Source: a virus
IMG/VR virus record: IMGVR_UViG_3300028027_000234
Location: 1-24,335 of that record
Length of the DNA: 24,335 nt
Strand: one strand, 5' to 3'
In this document: one piece after another, positions 13,598 through 20,276 of the stretch
Layout of the letters: the number at the start of each line of letters is the position of its first letter
Position numbering within the stretch: the first letter of the stretch is position 1
The notes under the pieces: generated by a model
Seen by the model: only the letters and a program-made list of their open reading frames with translations
Told to the model about the DNA's origin: nothing
Databases searched by the model: none
Position numbers and translations under genes: made by a program

Positions 13598-14317
13598 ATG
13601 AAAAAATTTACAACATCATTAATTTTGGTACTAATATCGATTGCGTCCATGGGACAAACAATTGGAAGTACCAAAACGGAACAATATAAAGCATCTTTCG
13701 AAACCAAGATTGATATTAGTCAATTTATGGATTATGAAGGTCCACAAATTCCTATTCAAATTTTAAAGGCGGGTATATCAGATGAAATGTATGAGATGTA
13801 TCCTGAATTAAAAGAAAAACGTGTAGGTTTGGGTGTTGCAAATATCACTATGGAATATTTGGAAAATCTTAATCGTTTTAAATTCACTGAAGATAAAACA
13901 GAGATTAAAAATAGAATGGTAAAACAATTTCAAGCATCTCAAGCTGGAATTTCAGAAAACAAATTAGATGGTAGAGGTAAGATTAATTTAGCAAAGTATT
14001 TTGTTACAATTGAGTGTTACGATTATTCAGTTTCAGAAGATGAATCAATTAACGTTAGAGACGGTGTGAGAGACAATATGGTAACTCGTATAGGTCTTCA
14101 GGTTAGATTTACCGATGCCGAAACTGGTGTCCTATTTGGGGCAAGTGGTTTAGGTGAAGCAACGACAAATCGACAATTAACATTATTATCAGACGCAACT
14201 GTTGACCCAATTAAATTCAATCAATCAACAATATCAATTGCAACTAAAAAGGCTTTAGATATTGCATGTGCAAGAATATTGGACCGTATGGTTAAGAAAG
14301 GTATTTTTACCAAATAA
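13598..14317 (+). CDS. CsgG-like curli-type secretion channel protein
   Basis: A 239-residue exported protein. Signal peptide 1-19 ends SMG|Q, so unlike E. coli CsgG it is not a lipoprotein. The body follows the CsgG order: strand KRVGLGVANIT (74-84), helix with IKNRMVKQFQAS (103-114), KINLAKYFVTIECYDYSVS (128-146) matching the buried strand of CsgG, a strand pair TRIGLQVRFTDAETGVLFGASG (163-184) like CsgG's LRVVNVSTGEIL region, and a final helix TISIATKKALDIACARIL (211-228). CsgG forms an outer-membrane nonamer that exports curli subunits. No CsgE, CsgF or curlin-repeat protein is evident here. Last gene of the operon, followed by a strong terminator. Confidence 0.75.
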   Translation: MKKFTTSLILVLISIASMGQTIGSTKTEQYKASFETKIDISQFMDYEGPQIPIQILKAGISDEMYEMYPELKEKRVGLGVANITMEYLENLNRFKFTEDKTEIKNRMVKQFQASQAGISENKLDGRGKINLAKYFVTIECYDYSVSEDESINVRDGVRDNMVTRIGLQVRFTDAETGVLFGASGLGEATTNRQLTLLSDATVDPIKFNQSTISIATKKALDIACARILDRMVKKGIFTK

Positions 14318-14338
14318 AATTATTTTACAAATGACATA

Positions 14339-14365
14339 AAAGGAGGTTCTATAACCTCCTTTTTT
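14339..14365 (+). terminator. Strong intrinsic terminator of the envelope operon
   Basis: AAAGGAGGTT pairs perfectly with AACCTCCTTT around a CTAT loop and runs into T. It ends the 4659-14317 operon and its T run directly abuts the next candidate promoter. Confidence 0.88.
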
Positions 14366-14376
14366 GATATTTATAG
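14366..14376 (+). promoter_or_regulatory. GATATTTATAG motif, candidate late promoter
   Basis: Reads GATATTTATAG, ending two bases before the ATG at 14379, and immediately follows the terminator, so a new transcript must begin here. No -33 TTTG is present. Confidence 0.5.
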
Positions 14377-14378
14377 TT

Positions 14379-14594
14379 ATGACAAAAATAATATTCATCG
14401 CACTATTGGTGTTATGTGCTGCATCTTGTACACCCGTTAAGTACGTTAACGTTAATAGTAGACATAACTACTATCAAAAACATCGTTCAAACACATATAC
14501 GATACCTGTTTGGATACCAAACGTTGGTGTTGTATTAGAGACACATGTTTATCGTAAACCAAGAGGTAAGTCGTTAAAAGTAACTAAAAGATAA
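14379..14594 (+). CDS. Small basic lipoprotein
   Basis: A 71-residue lipoprotein. The lipobox AASC puts the lipidated Cys at residue 17 of the frame starting at 14379. The mature part is about 55 residues, basic, with Tyr and His (VKYVNVNSRHNYYQKHRSN) and a hydrophobic middle (YTIPVWIPNVGVVLETHVY). A TTG start five codons earlier is possible but would fall inside the promoter motif. It resembles the 61-267 lipoprotein in size and make-up. The next gene starts directly after its stop, so this may be a small partner of the stalked barrel protein. Confidence 0.72.
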   Translation: MTKIIFIALLVLCAASCTPVKYVNVNSRHNYYQKHRSNTYTIPVWIPNVGVVLETHVYRKPRGKSLKVTKR

Positions 14595-15998
14595 ATGAGA
14601 AAATATGTTGTTTCATTTTTTACTATTTTTTTATTATTAATTTATCAAGATGTTAAAGCTCAAGTATTCACACAAACGTTCATAGACAAATGTACGGGAC
14701 AAACGAGAGTGGCAACAACAACATATGTTAATGGTAATGCCGTTGTTTCATTTTATGGTGATGTTAAGACATTTACACCACAAGAGGTACAAACGGGTCA
14801 ATTACAAGCTTGGTTACAATTAACATACGCAACGTACACTGCTATGACCTGTCCGCCCGCGGTGGTTGTTCAACAAACAGTTGTTCAACAAACAGTAGCA
14901 CAGGCAGTAACACAGGCGGCAGCGGCAGCAGCTTCATCAGCGGCATCTTCAGCTGCGTCTTCGGCAGCAAGTAGTGCCGCAAGTAGTGCAGCCTCTTCAT
15001 CGGCATCATCGTCGGCAGCCTCATCAGCATCATCATCGGCGGCTTCGTCATCAACACCACCACCCACTTCTAGTTCTTCGTCAAGTAGTTCTTCGTCAAG
15101 TAGTTCTTCATCTGAAGGTAGTTCTTCATCTGGAGGTAGTTCGTCAGAATCAAAAACAGAAAGTAGTTCAGAATCAAAAACTGAATCAAAGTCTGAAAGT
15201 AAAACCGAAGAAAAAAAGGAAGAATCAAAATCGGAATCAAAAGAAGAAAAGAAAGAGGAATCTAAATCTGAAGAAAAAAAGGAAGAAGAAAAGAAAAAGG
15301 AAGAAGAAAAGAAAAAAGAGGAAAAGAAAAAACAGCAATCACAAAATCCAATGTTAATTGCTTCCGATTTAACAACATCTGAAGACCCAGATGGTAAATA
15401 TAATGTTGTGGCTTCGGTGGGTGTATCGAAATCATCACTAATGGGTGACGTATCATATAGTGCCAACGTTATGATTTGGTCCACTTTAAATCAATTTGCG
15501 TTGTCCACTGGTATGACAAAAATGAATATGGATAGTAAAGGTAGACTATCATCGATAAATAGTTACTCAAGTACTGTAGCGTATCTACAAGGTAATTGGA
15601 TGGGATTATTGGGATATACGTGGATTAAACCACACCCAAAATTAGGGACGTTTGGTTATAACGTTGGGTTGATTACATTACTATTGAAAGGAACCGAACA
15701 AAAGTTTGATTTAAATCTTTCAACTTCAGTTGTTGCATTTTGGACTAAACCATATCAATATAGTAAAAAATTAACGTTATCCCCTCAAGTGTTTACAATG
15801 TATTCACCATTAAATTATAATACGTTCTCGGGAGGAACTACAGTTGGTAGACATTTTGGATTTTTAGTTGGGTCAAGTTTTGATTATAAAATAACTAAAA
15901 GATTTGGTTTTAGTTTTAATTATAAAATGAATTTAAACACTCTACCCGGAACAAGGATTACAAATAACTTTTTAATTGGTTCAAGAATTATGTTGTAA
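14595..15998 (+). CDS. Outer-membrane beta-barrel protein with long low-complexity stalk, paralogue 3
   Basis: A 467-residue exported protein. Signal peptide 1-22 ends KA|Q. Residues 24-88 form a small domain with Cys33 and Cys86 (TFIDKCTGQTR ... YTAMTCPP), likely joined by a disulfide, in the style of a recurring phage N-terminal module. Residues 108-249 are low complexity: AASS units, a Ser run, then alternating Ser/Lys/Glu ending in Lys/Glu. Residues about 253-467 are a beta barrel sharing the C-terminal order of the 9480 and 10373 proteins: LSPQVFTMY, VGSSFDYKITKRF, NYKMNLNT, NNFLIGSRIML. It ends in Leu, not the usual Phe. The stalk could span the periplasm or hold the small domain away from the cell. 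Confidence 0.77.
   Translation: MRKYVVSFFTIFLLLIYQDVKAQVFTQTFIDKCTGQTRVATTTYVNGNAVVSFYGDVKTFTPQEVQTGQLQAWLQLTYATYTAMTCPPAVVVQQTVVQQTVAQAVTQAAAAAASSAASSAASSAASSAASSAASSSASSSAASSASSSAASSSTPPPTSSSSSSSSSSSSSSSEGSSSSGGSSSESKTESSSESKTESKSESKTEEKKEESKSESKEEKKEESKSEEKKEEEKKKEEEKKKEEKKKQQSQNPMLIASDLTTSEDPDGKYNVVASVGVSKSSLMGDVSYSANVMIWSTLNQFALSTGMTKMNMDSKGRLSSINSYSSTVAYLQGNWMGLLGYTWIKPHPKLGTFGYNVGLITLLLKGTEQKFDLNLSTSVVAFWTKPYQYSKKLTLSPQVFTMYSPLNYNTFSGGTTVGRHFGFLVGSSFDYKITKRFGFSFNYKMNLNTLPGTRITNNFLIGSRIML
14916..15341 (+). repeat. Low-complexity coding repeat (Ala/Ser, Ser, Lys/Glu)
   Basis: The DNA coding for residues 108-249 of the stalked barrel protein. The first part uses mixed Ala and Ser codons, which lowers exact repetition; the end is an almost pure purine run of GAA, AAA and AAG codons. 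Repeats of this kind can change length by slippage in whole codons. Confidence 0.85.
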
Positions 15999-16004
15999 AT
16001 AAAA

Positions 16005-16032
16005 ATCCCCCAGTGTGGAAACACCGAGGGAT
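16005..16032. terminator. Hairpin between convergent genes
   Basis: ATCCC...GTGT pairs with ACAC...GGGAT around a GGAA tetraloop with two mismatches. On the minus strand it is followed by TTTTTA, so it should end the 16094-16411 transcript; it also lies just after the stop of the plus-strand gene at 15998. Confidence 0.65.
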
Positions 16033-16093
16033 ATGACAAAAATAAATAAATGTATCCTTACGATTGATACATTTAAAATATAATAAATGAAAT

Positions 16094-16411
16094 TTACATT
16101 GTCAAGTCAAAATGTAAATTTTTTATTTTTGAACAAGTTTCATAATCCTCAATCTGTTCAAAATATGGCATCACATCTCTTACAAGTATTTTAGTTTGAG
16201 TTTTTGAAAAATTAAATTCGGTATCCCATTCTAACCCACTAATCTCACTGACAACTAATAGTGATAATGTTTTCTTTCTTGATGTTTTTAATCCCTCAAA
16301 CACATCTAAAATGGATTTATATATAACACCTTTATTGGCATCATAAAACTCAGTAAAATCATTATAATTGTCTTTAATCTCCAATCTAATGAATGGTTCT
16401 TTTTTTGGCAT
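16094..16411 (-). CDS. Hypothetical protein, 105 aa
   Basis: A 105-residue soluble acidic/basic mixed protein that I do not recognise. Predicted mostly helical (YKSILDVFEGLKTSRKKTLSLLVVSEI) with a C-terminal helix ending LHFDLTM. One Cys. No signal peptide, membrane segment or clear motif. It follows the 56-residue membrane gene by 18 bases on the same strand and is followed by a terminator, so these two probably form a unit. Confidence 0.65.
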   Translation of the reverse strand: MPKKEPFIRLEIKDNYNDFTEFYDANKGVIYKSILDVFEGLKTSRKKTLSLLVVSEISGLEWDTEFNFSKTQTKILVRDVMPYFEQIEDYETCSKIKNLHFDLTM

Positions 16412-16429
16412 GTTGTAATTTGTTAAGGA

Positions 16430-16600
16430 TTATTTGTTAATGACGTTTTTATCAAATGCGTTAAATCGTTCTTCTAAAATGTGAATTCTTTTTTCAACGA
16501 CTGATAATTTGGACTTATAGATATTAATGGTGAACCATAACAATCCAAGTAATGCTAAATTTAAGACAAATAATATCTTTTCTTTTGATTTTTCTCCCAT
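16430..16600 (-). CDS. Small membrane protein with coiled coil, 56 aa
   Basis: A 56-residue frame starting MGEKSKEKIL. Residues 8-27 are a membrane helix (KILFVLNLALLGLLWFTINI), followed by a basic turn and a heptad-like helix LSVVEKRIHILEERFNAF. This makes a typical one-helix inner-membrane protein with a coiled-coil tail, as seen among phage spanin-like or signalling micro-proteins. It starts just after the terminator of the upstream lipoprotein and I see no clear promoter, so it may rely on read-through. Confidence 0.65.
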   Translation of the reverse strand: MGEKSKEKILFVLNLALLGLLWFTINIYKSKLSVVEKRIHILEERFNAFDKNVINK

Positions 16601-16620
16601 GTGTTTAAAATTTAAAATTA

Positions 16621-16641
16621 AAAAAATAGGGCCGAAGCCCC
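16621..16641 (-). terminator. Intrinsic terminator with UUCG loop
   Basis: On the minus strand GGGC-TTCG-GCCC followed by TA and then a T run. The very stable UUCG tetraloop and the position just after the lipoprotein stop make this a convincing terminator. Confidence 0.85.
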
Positions 16642-16646
16642 ATTTC

Positions 16647-16832
16647 TTATTTTACTTCTTCGATTTTGGCCGTACTGTCATTCACCGCAGTACCGACGTT
16701 AGTTGAATCCAATACAGTCGAATCTGTTGTTGTCGCCGTTGAGTCTGTTGCTTCATTTGAGGTAGACCCTGAACCACATGCCGCTAATGTAACTGATACA
16801 ATAACTGCGAATACTAATATATATTTTTTCAT
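16647..16832 (-). CDS. Small Ser/Thr-rich lipoprotein
   Basis: A 61-residue lipoprotein counted from the Met at 16832 (MKKYILVFAVIV). The lipobox TLAAC places the lipidated Cys at residue 19; the mature part is only about 43 residues, all Ser, Thr, Asp, Ala and Val (GSGSTSNEATDSTATTTDST), so it is an unstructured acidic tail. A start six codons earlier overlaps the promoter and is rejected. Its own host-type promoter and terminator make it a single-gene unit, suggesting early expression. An early surface or periplasmic lipoprotein suits a superinfection-exclusion role, but this is inference. Confidence 0.75.
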   Translation of the reverse strand: MKKYILVFAVIVSVTLAACGSGSTSNEATDSTATTTDSTVLDSTNVGTAVNDSTAKIEEVK

Positions 16833-16839
16833 ACTAATG

Positions 16840-16871
16840 TAAATATACACTTAATTTTTGACAAAACCAAA
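16840..16871 (-). promoter_or_regulatory. Host-type promoter of the lipoprotein gene
   Basis: On the minus strand TTTG (16868-16871), a 20-base spacer, then TATATTTA (16840-16847), one base from the TAnnTTTG consensus. The ATG lies seven bases on, giving a very short leader. Confidence 0.6.
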
Positions 16872-16874
16872 TAA

Positions 16875-16907
16875 AAATAAAAAACCCCAACTGAGAAGTC
16901 GGGGTTT
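16875..16907 (-). terminator. Terminator of the Clp ATPase gene
   Basis: AAACCCC pairs with GGGGTTT, with an inner ACT/AGT stem and GAGA loop. On the minus strand it is followed by TTTTTTATTTTTATTT. It lies about 110 bases past the Clp gene stop; an ATGGG/CCCAT hairpin at about 16919-16934 lies between them. Confidence 0.78.
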
Positions 16908-17020
16908 AAGGTCTTTCGATGGGTTCAACCCCATTTACTTTTGAAAAAAAACGAAAAGGTAATCGACAAAGAGAACCTCCGAGATATAAATATATATAAC
17001 TTTACCGAAAAGTCAAATAT

Positions 17021-19042
17021 TTACATTATTTTTTTTCCAATTGATAAAATACCATCTTTGTTACATTTAATATTTACCAATTTACCTTCTTTTATCTTAC
17101 CTCTTAAGATTTCATCACTTAAGAAGTCCTCACAAAGATTTTGAATGATTCTTTTTATCGGTCTTGCACCGTATCCTTCATTTTTATTTAAAGATAAAAT
17201 CTTCTCATTAACATTCAAATCGAAATTAATGATGTAATTTTTCTCTGCAAGTCTATCAACTAATTTGATTAATTCGATATCGATAATCTTCATTAATACA
17301 TCATCAGTCAACGGATTAAAAACTATAATATCATCAATTCTGTTTAAGAATTCAGGACTAAATTGTTGCTTTAAAGATTTATCAATAATGGTCTTTTTAA
17401 CTTGGTCACTTTGACTTTCTTTAGATGTGGTATTAAATCCAACTCCACCACCAAATTCAACAACTTTTTTTGCTCCGATGTTTGATGTTAAGATGATTAA
17501 GGTATTTGTAAAATTTACCTTTCTACCAAATGAATCTGTTAAATGTCCCTCATCTAAAATTTGAAGTAATAAATTGAAAACATCTTTGTGTGCCTTTTCT
17601 ATTTCATCAAATAAAATGACAGAGAATGGGTTATTTTTAACTTTCTCAGTTAATTGACCTCCTTCATCATAACCGACATATCCAGGAGGAGAACCGATTA
17701 ATCTCGACACACTATGTTTTTCCATAAACTCACTCATGTCAACCCTAATAACATTATCTTCTGAACCAAATAATGTACTGGCAATTGTTTTCGCAAGGAA
17801 TGTTTTACCTACACCAGTTGAACCTAAAAAGATAAATGAACCAATAGGTCTCGATGTATCTTTTATACCTACCCTACTTCTTCTTATTGATTTTGAAATG
17901 ATTGAGACAGCATTTTCTTGTCCAATAACTTTTTCACCTAAAATATTTTCTAATTCAAGTAACTTTTGGGTTTCATTAACATCCAATTTAGTTATAGGTA
18001 CTCCCGTCATTTCAGACACTATGTCATATACATCATTTACAACAACAGGTACTTTGTTATCTTTTTGACTTATTACCCAATTTTCTTTTTCCTCCTCTAA
18101 TTTTTTCTGAACTTTTTTCTCATCGTCCCTTAATTTTGCTGCCAATTCATAGTTCTGATTTTTCACAACTAATATCTTTTTTTCCTTAATAACGTCAACT
18201 TCTTTTTTAAGTTGTTCAATTATTTCAGGAATTTTAGTTGACACCTTTTTTTCGGACCCTAATTCATCTAAAATATCAATAGCCTTATCTGGAAATTGTC
18301 TATCGGTGATGTATCTCGAAGATAATAGGACAATTGTATCTATTACACCCTCACCGTATGAGACTTTATGGAATTCTTCGTAAGATGGTTTTAAATTATT
18401 TAAAATTTCAGTGGTTTCACTTGCTGTTGGTTCTTTCAATGTGATTTTTTGGAATCTTCTAACAAGTGCACTATCCTTTTCTATATGTTTTTTATATTCA
18501 TCAAACGTTGTTGCACCTATACATTGCATTTCTCCTCTAGCTAACGCGGGTTTCAATATATTGGCTGCGTCCATAGCTCCACTTGCGTTCCCTGCACCAA
18601 CCATGGTATGTAATTCATCGATGAATACAATTACATTTGGATTTTCCTGTAACTCATTTAAGATAGCCTTAATACGTTCCTCAAATTGTCCTCTATATTT
18701 TGTACCGGCAACCAATGATGTTAAATCTAAAGAGACTAAACGTTTATCTAAAAGGTTATTTGGGCAATTTCCTTTATGTATCATTATGGCTAATTTTTCA
18801 ACTAATGCAGATTTTCCAACACCAGCGTCTCCCACAATTACTACGTTATTTTTCTTTTTTCGAGATAATATCTGTGATATTCTTTTAACTTCTTTATCTC
18901 TACCCACAACTGGGTCAATTTTACCTTCTTCGGCCATTTTGATTAAATCTCTTGAGAAATTATCTAAAATTGGTGTCGTTGAGCCAGGTCTTCTACTCTT
19001 TTGATTTTGTCTCGGTCCTTCTTCAAAGAAATCTACTGCCAT
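17021..19042 (-). CDS. ClpC-like AAA+ unfoldase lacking the N-domain
   Basis: A 673-residue two-ring Clp ATPase. It lacks the Clp_N repeat domain of host ClpA/B/C (usually about 810-860 residues) and begins with a short linker, then PILDNFSRDL. AAA-1: Walker A GDAGVGKS (71-78), Walker B VIVFIDE (137-143), Arg finger near 195-196. A short UVR/M region at about 295-320 is ClpC-like. AAA-2: Walker A GSTGVGKT (407-414), Walker B VILFDE (475-480), NRID Arg finger at 568, sensor 2 GARPIKR (625-631). VGFN at 534-537 matches the ClpP-docking loop of ClpC, so it can probably feed host ClpP. No ClpP gene is in the window. Unfolds proteins with ATP in the cytoplasm; the target is unknown. Confidence 0.92.
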   Translation of the reverse strand: MAVDFFEEGPRQNQKSRRPGSTTPILDNFSRDLIKMAEEGKIDPVVGRDKEVKRISQILSRKKKNNVVIVGDAGVGKSALVEKLAIMIHKGNCPNNLLDKRLVSLDLTSLVAGTKYRGQFEERIKAILNELQENPNVIVFIDELHTMVGAGNASGAMDAANILKPALARGEMQCIGATTFDEYKKHIEKDSALVRRFQKITLKEPTASETTEILNNLKPSYEEFHKVSYGEGVIDTIVLLSSRYITDRQFPDKAIDILDELGSEKKVSTKIPEIIEQLKKEVDVIKEKKILVVKNQNYELAAKLRDDEKKVQKKLEEEKENWVISQKDNKVPVVVNDVYDIVSEMTGVPITKLDVNETQKLLELENILGEKVIGQENAVSIISKSIRRSRVGIKDTSRPIGSFIFLGSTGVGKTFLAKTIASTLFGSEDNVIRVDMSEFMEKHSVSRLIGSPPGYVGYDEGGQLTEKVKNNPFSVILFDEIEKAHKDVFNLLLQILDEGHLTDSFGRKVNFTNTLIILTSNIGAKKVVEFGGGVGFNTTSKESQSDQVKKTIIDKSLKQQFSPEFLNRIDDIIVFNPLTDDVLMKIIDIELIKLVDRLAEKNYIINFDLNVNEKILSLNKNEGYGARPIKRIIQNLCEDFLSDEILRGKIKEGKLVNIKCNKDGILSIGKKIM

Positions 19043-19065
19043 ATCTAATATTTTTTAGTTCAATA

Positions 19066-19097
19066 CAAATGTACCATAAATTATTCTAAAAAACAAA
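19066..19097 (-). promoter_or_regulatory. Host-type promoter of the Clp ATPase gene
   Basis: On the minus strand TTTG (19094-19097), a 20-base spacer, then TACATTTG (19066-19073), a perfect TAnnTTTG. The ATG lies 23 bases downstream. Best match of the four to the Bacteroidota consensus. Confidence 0.72.
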
Positions 19098-19127
19098 CAT
19101 ATGTCAAAATGTCAAAAAATTGATGTT

Positions 19128-19138
19128 GATATTTATTA
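19128..19138 (+). promoter_or_regulatory. GATATTTATTA motif, candidate late promoter
   Basis: Identical over 11 bases to the motif at 4646-4656, here 35 bases before the ATG at 19174. It lies in the divergent gap between the Clp gene and the plus-strand structural block. Confidence 0.45.
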
Positions 19139-19173
19139 AAAAAAATCGTATATTATATCATAAATAAAATATT

Positions 19174-19419
19174 ATGGGAATTATATCAGAACAAATTAAC
19201 GGTAAAATTATTAATGTTGACATCACGTCATCGAACATTAAATCGGCTCAGTATGATACTGAAACTGAAACATTAACCATCACTTTCAATAATGGCGGTA
19301 TTTATGAGTATTATAAGTTCCCTTGGTCTCATTTCACCAAATTTAGAATGGCGGAATCCCAAGGTAAGTTCTTTAATACGAATATAAATGGTAAATATAA
19401 ATTCCAAAAAGTAAAATGA
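19174..19419 (+). CDS. KTSC domain protein
   Basis: An 81-residue protein that is almost entirely a KTSC domain: SSNIKSAQYDTETETLTITF, then NNGGIYEYYKFPWSHF and the end GKFFNTNINGKYKFQKV. The family is named for a Lys-Thr-Ser-Cys element in some members, is found alone or fused in phages and bacteria, and is thought to bind nucleic acid or protein; its exact role is not settled. The stop overlaps the next start (ATGA), so it is co-translated with the nucleotidyltransferase, hinting at a joint function. Confidence 0.88.
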   Translation: MGIISEQINGKIINVDITSSNIKSAQYDTETETLTITFNNGGIYEYYKFPWSHFTKFRMAESQGKFFNTNINGKYKFQKVK

Positions 19420-20207
19420 TAGGTAAGTCCTTAGTTGATGAACTTTTTGAAGATAGTGAATTAGATAATAAAATTTTGAAGTCGTTTTCGGCTAAAGATG
19501 AGTTAGATAGTAACATTTTTAAAAAAGTTAAAGATTCGTATAAAATGGATGATAAAGTTAGAGAAACTTTATTAAAAATTACCGATGAGTTCATTGATTT
19601 CATTGGAGTTGAGTTTTTTGTTCATGATATCGTATTAACAGGGTCTCTCTCAAATTACAATTGGTCTGAGTTCTCCGATGTTGACTTACACATAATGGTA
19701 GACATGGATGAGAATGGTAAAAGTAAAAAGATTAATAACGAAACGTACCATCACTTAGTAAAGGAGTTTTTAGATGCAAAGAAGAACATTTGGAACGAAA
19801 AGCACGATATTAAAATTAAAGGATACGATGTTGAATTGTATGTTCAGGATATTGATGAAAAACACGTGTCTTCTGGTGTCTATTCAGTATTGAACAATAA
19901 GTGGATAATTGAACCTCAGAAGACTAAGGAGTTCATTGATGACCGAAAAATAATCGAAAAAGGTGAAGAATACATGAAGTTAATTGATAGGTTAATTGAG
20001 AAATCAAAAACAAACTTAGACCTATCTGACCAAATTGAATCCTTAAAAGCAAAGATTAAACGTTTCAGACAAAGTGGTTTGGAACAGGGTGGGGAATACT
20101 CCTACGAGAACTTAACCTTCAAATTATTAAGGAGAAACGGATACATTCATAAGCTATTAACACTAAAAACGGATATAACAGATAAAAAATTGTCTATACC
20201 ACAATAA
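19416..20207 (+). CDS. Nucleotidyltransferase-fold protein
   Basis: A 263-residue protein with a Pol-beta-type nucleotidyltransferase core: LTGSLSNYNWSEFSDVDLHIMVD gives the GS motif (76-77) and the two metal-binding Asp (88, 90), and GYDVELYVQD (136-145) gives the third acidic strand. A helical N-terminal region precedes it and a C-terminal helical region (RLIEKSKTNLDLSDQIESLKAKIKRF) with a basic end follows. Such proteins transfer NMP to RNA, protein or antibiotics; substrate unknown. Related proteins occur in T4-like marine phages. Coupled to the KTSC gene; a terminator overlaps the stop. Confidence 0.82.
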   Translation: MIGKSLVDELFEDSELDNKILKSFSAKDELDSNIFKKVKDSYKMDDKVRETLLKITDEFIDFIGVEFFVHDIVLTGSLSNYNWSEFSDVDLHIMVDMDENGKSKKINNETYHHLVKEFLDAKKNIWNEKHDIKIKGYDVELYVQDIDEKHVSSGVYSVLNNKWIIEPQKTKEFIDDRKIIEKGEEYMKLIDRLIEKSKTNLDLSDQIESLKAKIKRFRQSGLEQGGEYSYENLTFKLLRRNGYIHKLLTLKTDITDKKLSIPQ

Positions 20208-20223
20208 CAAGGGTTATTTTTTT
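20203..20223 (+). terminator. Short intrinsic terminator
   Basis: AATAAC pairs with GTTATT around AAGG and is followed by five more T. It overlaps the stop codon of the nucleotidyltransferase gene. The stem is all A-T but two pairs, so it may be leaky. Confidence 0.6.
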
Positions 20224-20234
20224 CCGTATATCAA

Positions 20235-20245
20235 TGTATTTATAG
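20235..20245 (+). promoter_or_regulatory. TGTATTTATAG motif, candidate late promoter
   Basis: Shares TATTTATAG with the motif before 14379, lies just after a terminator and 31 bases before the ATG at 20277. Weakest of the five copies. Confidence 0.35.
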
Positions 20246-20276
20246 GATAAGAATAACTTCATTTAACAACACAAAA

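Noticed and set aside
14885-15484. Minus-strand frame of 199 codons rich in Asp, Ser and Phe
   Set aside because: Antisense of the low-complexity stalk, where repeats keep all frames open. The plus-strand frame has a signal peptide, ordered domains and a coupled start.
16900-16945. T-arm-like GGGTTCAACCC after the Clp terminator
   Set aside because: It is a simple ATGGG/CCCAT hairpin; no acceptor, D or anticodon arm accompanies it.
18411-19004. Plus-strand frame of 197 codons
   Set aside because: Antisense of the Clp ATPase, whose motifs are unmistakable.
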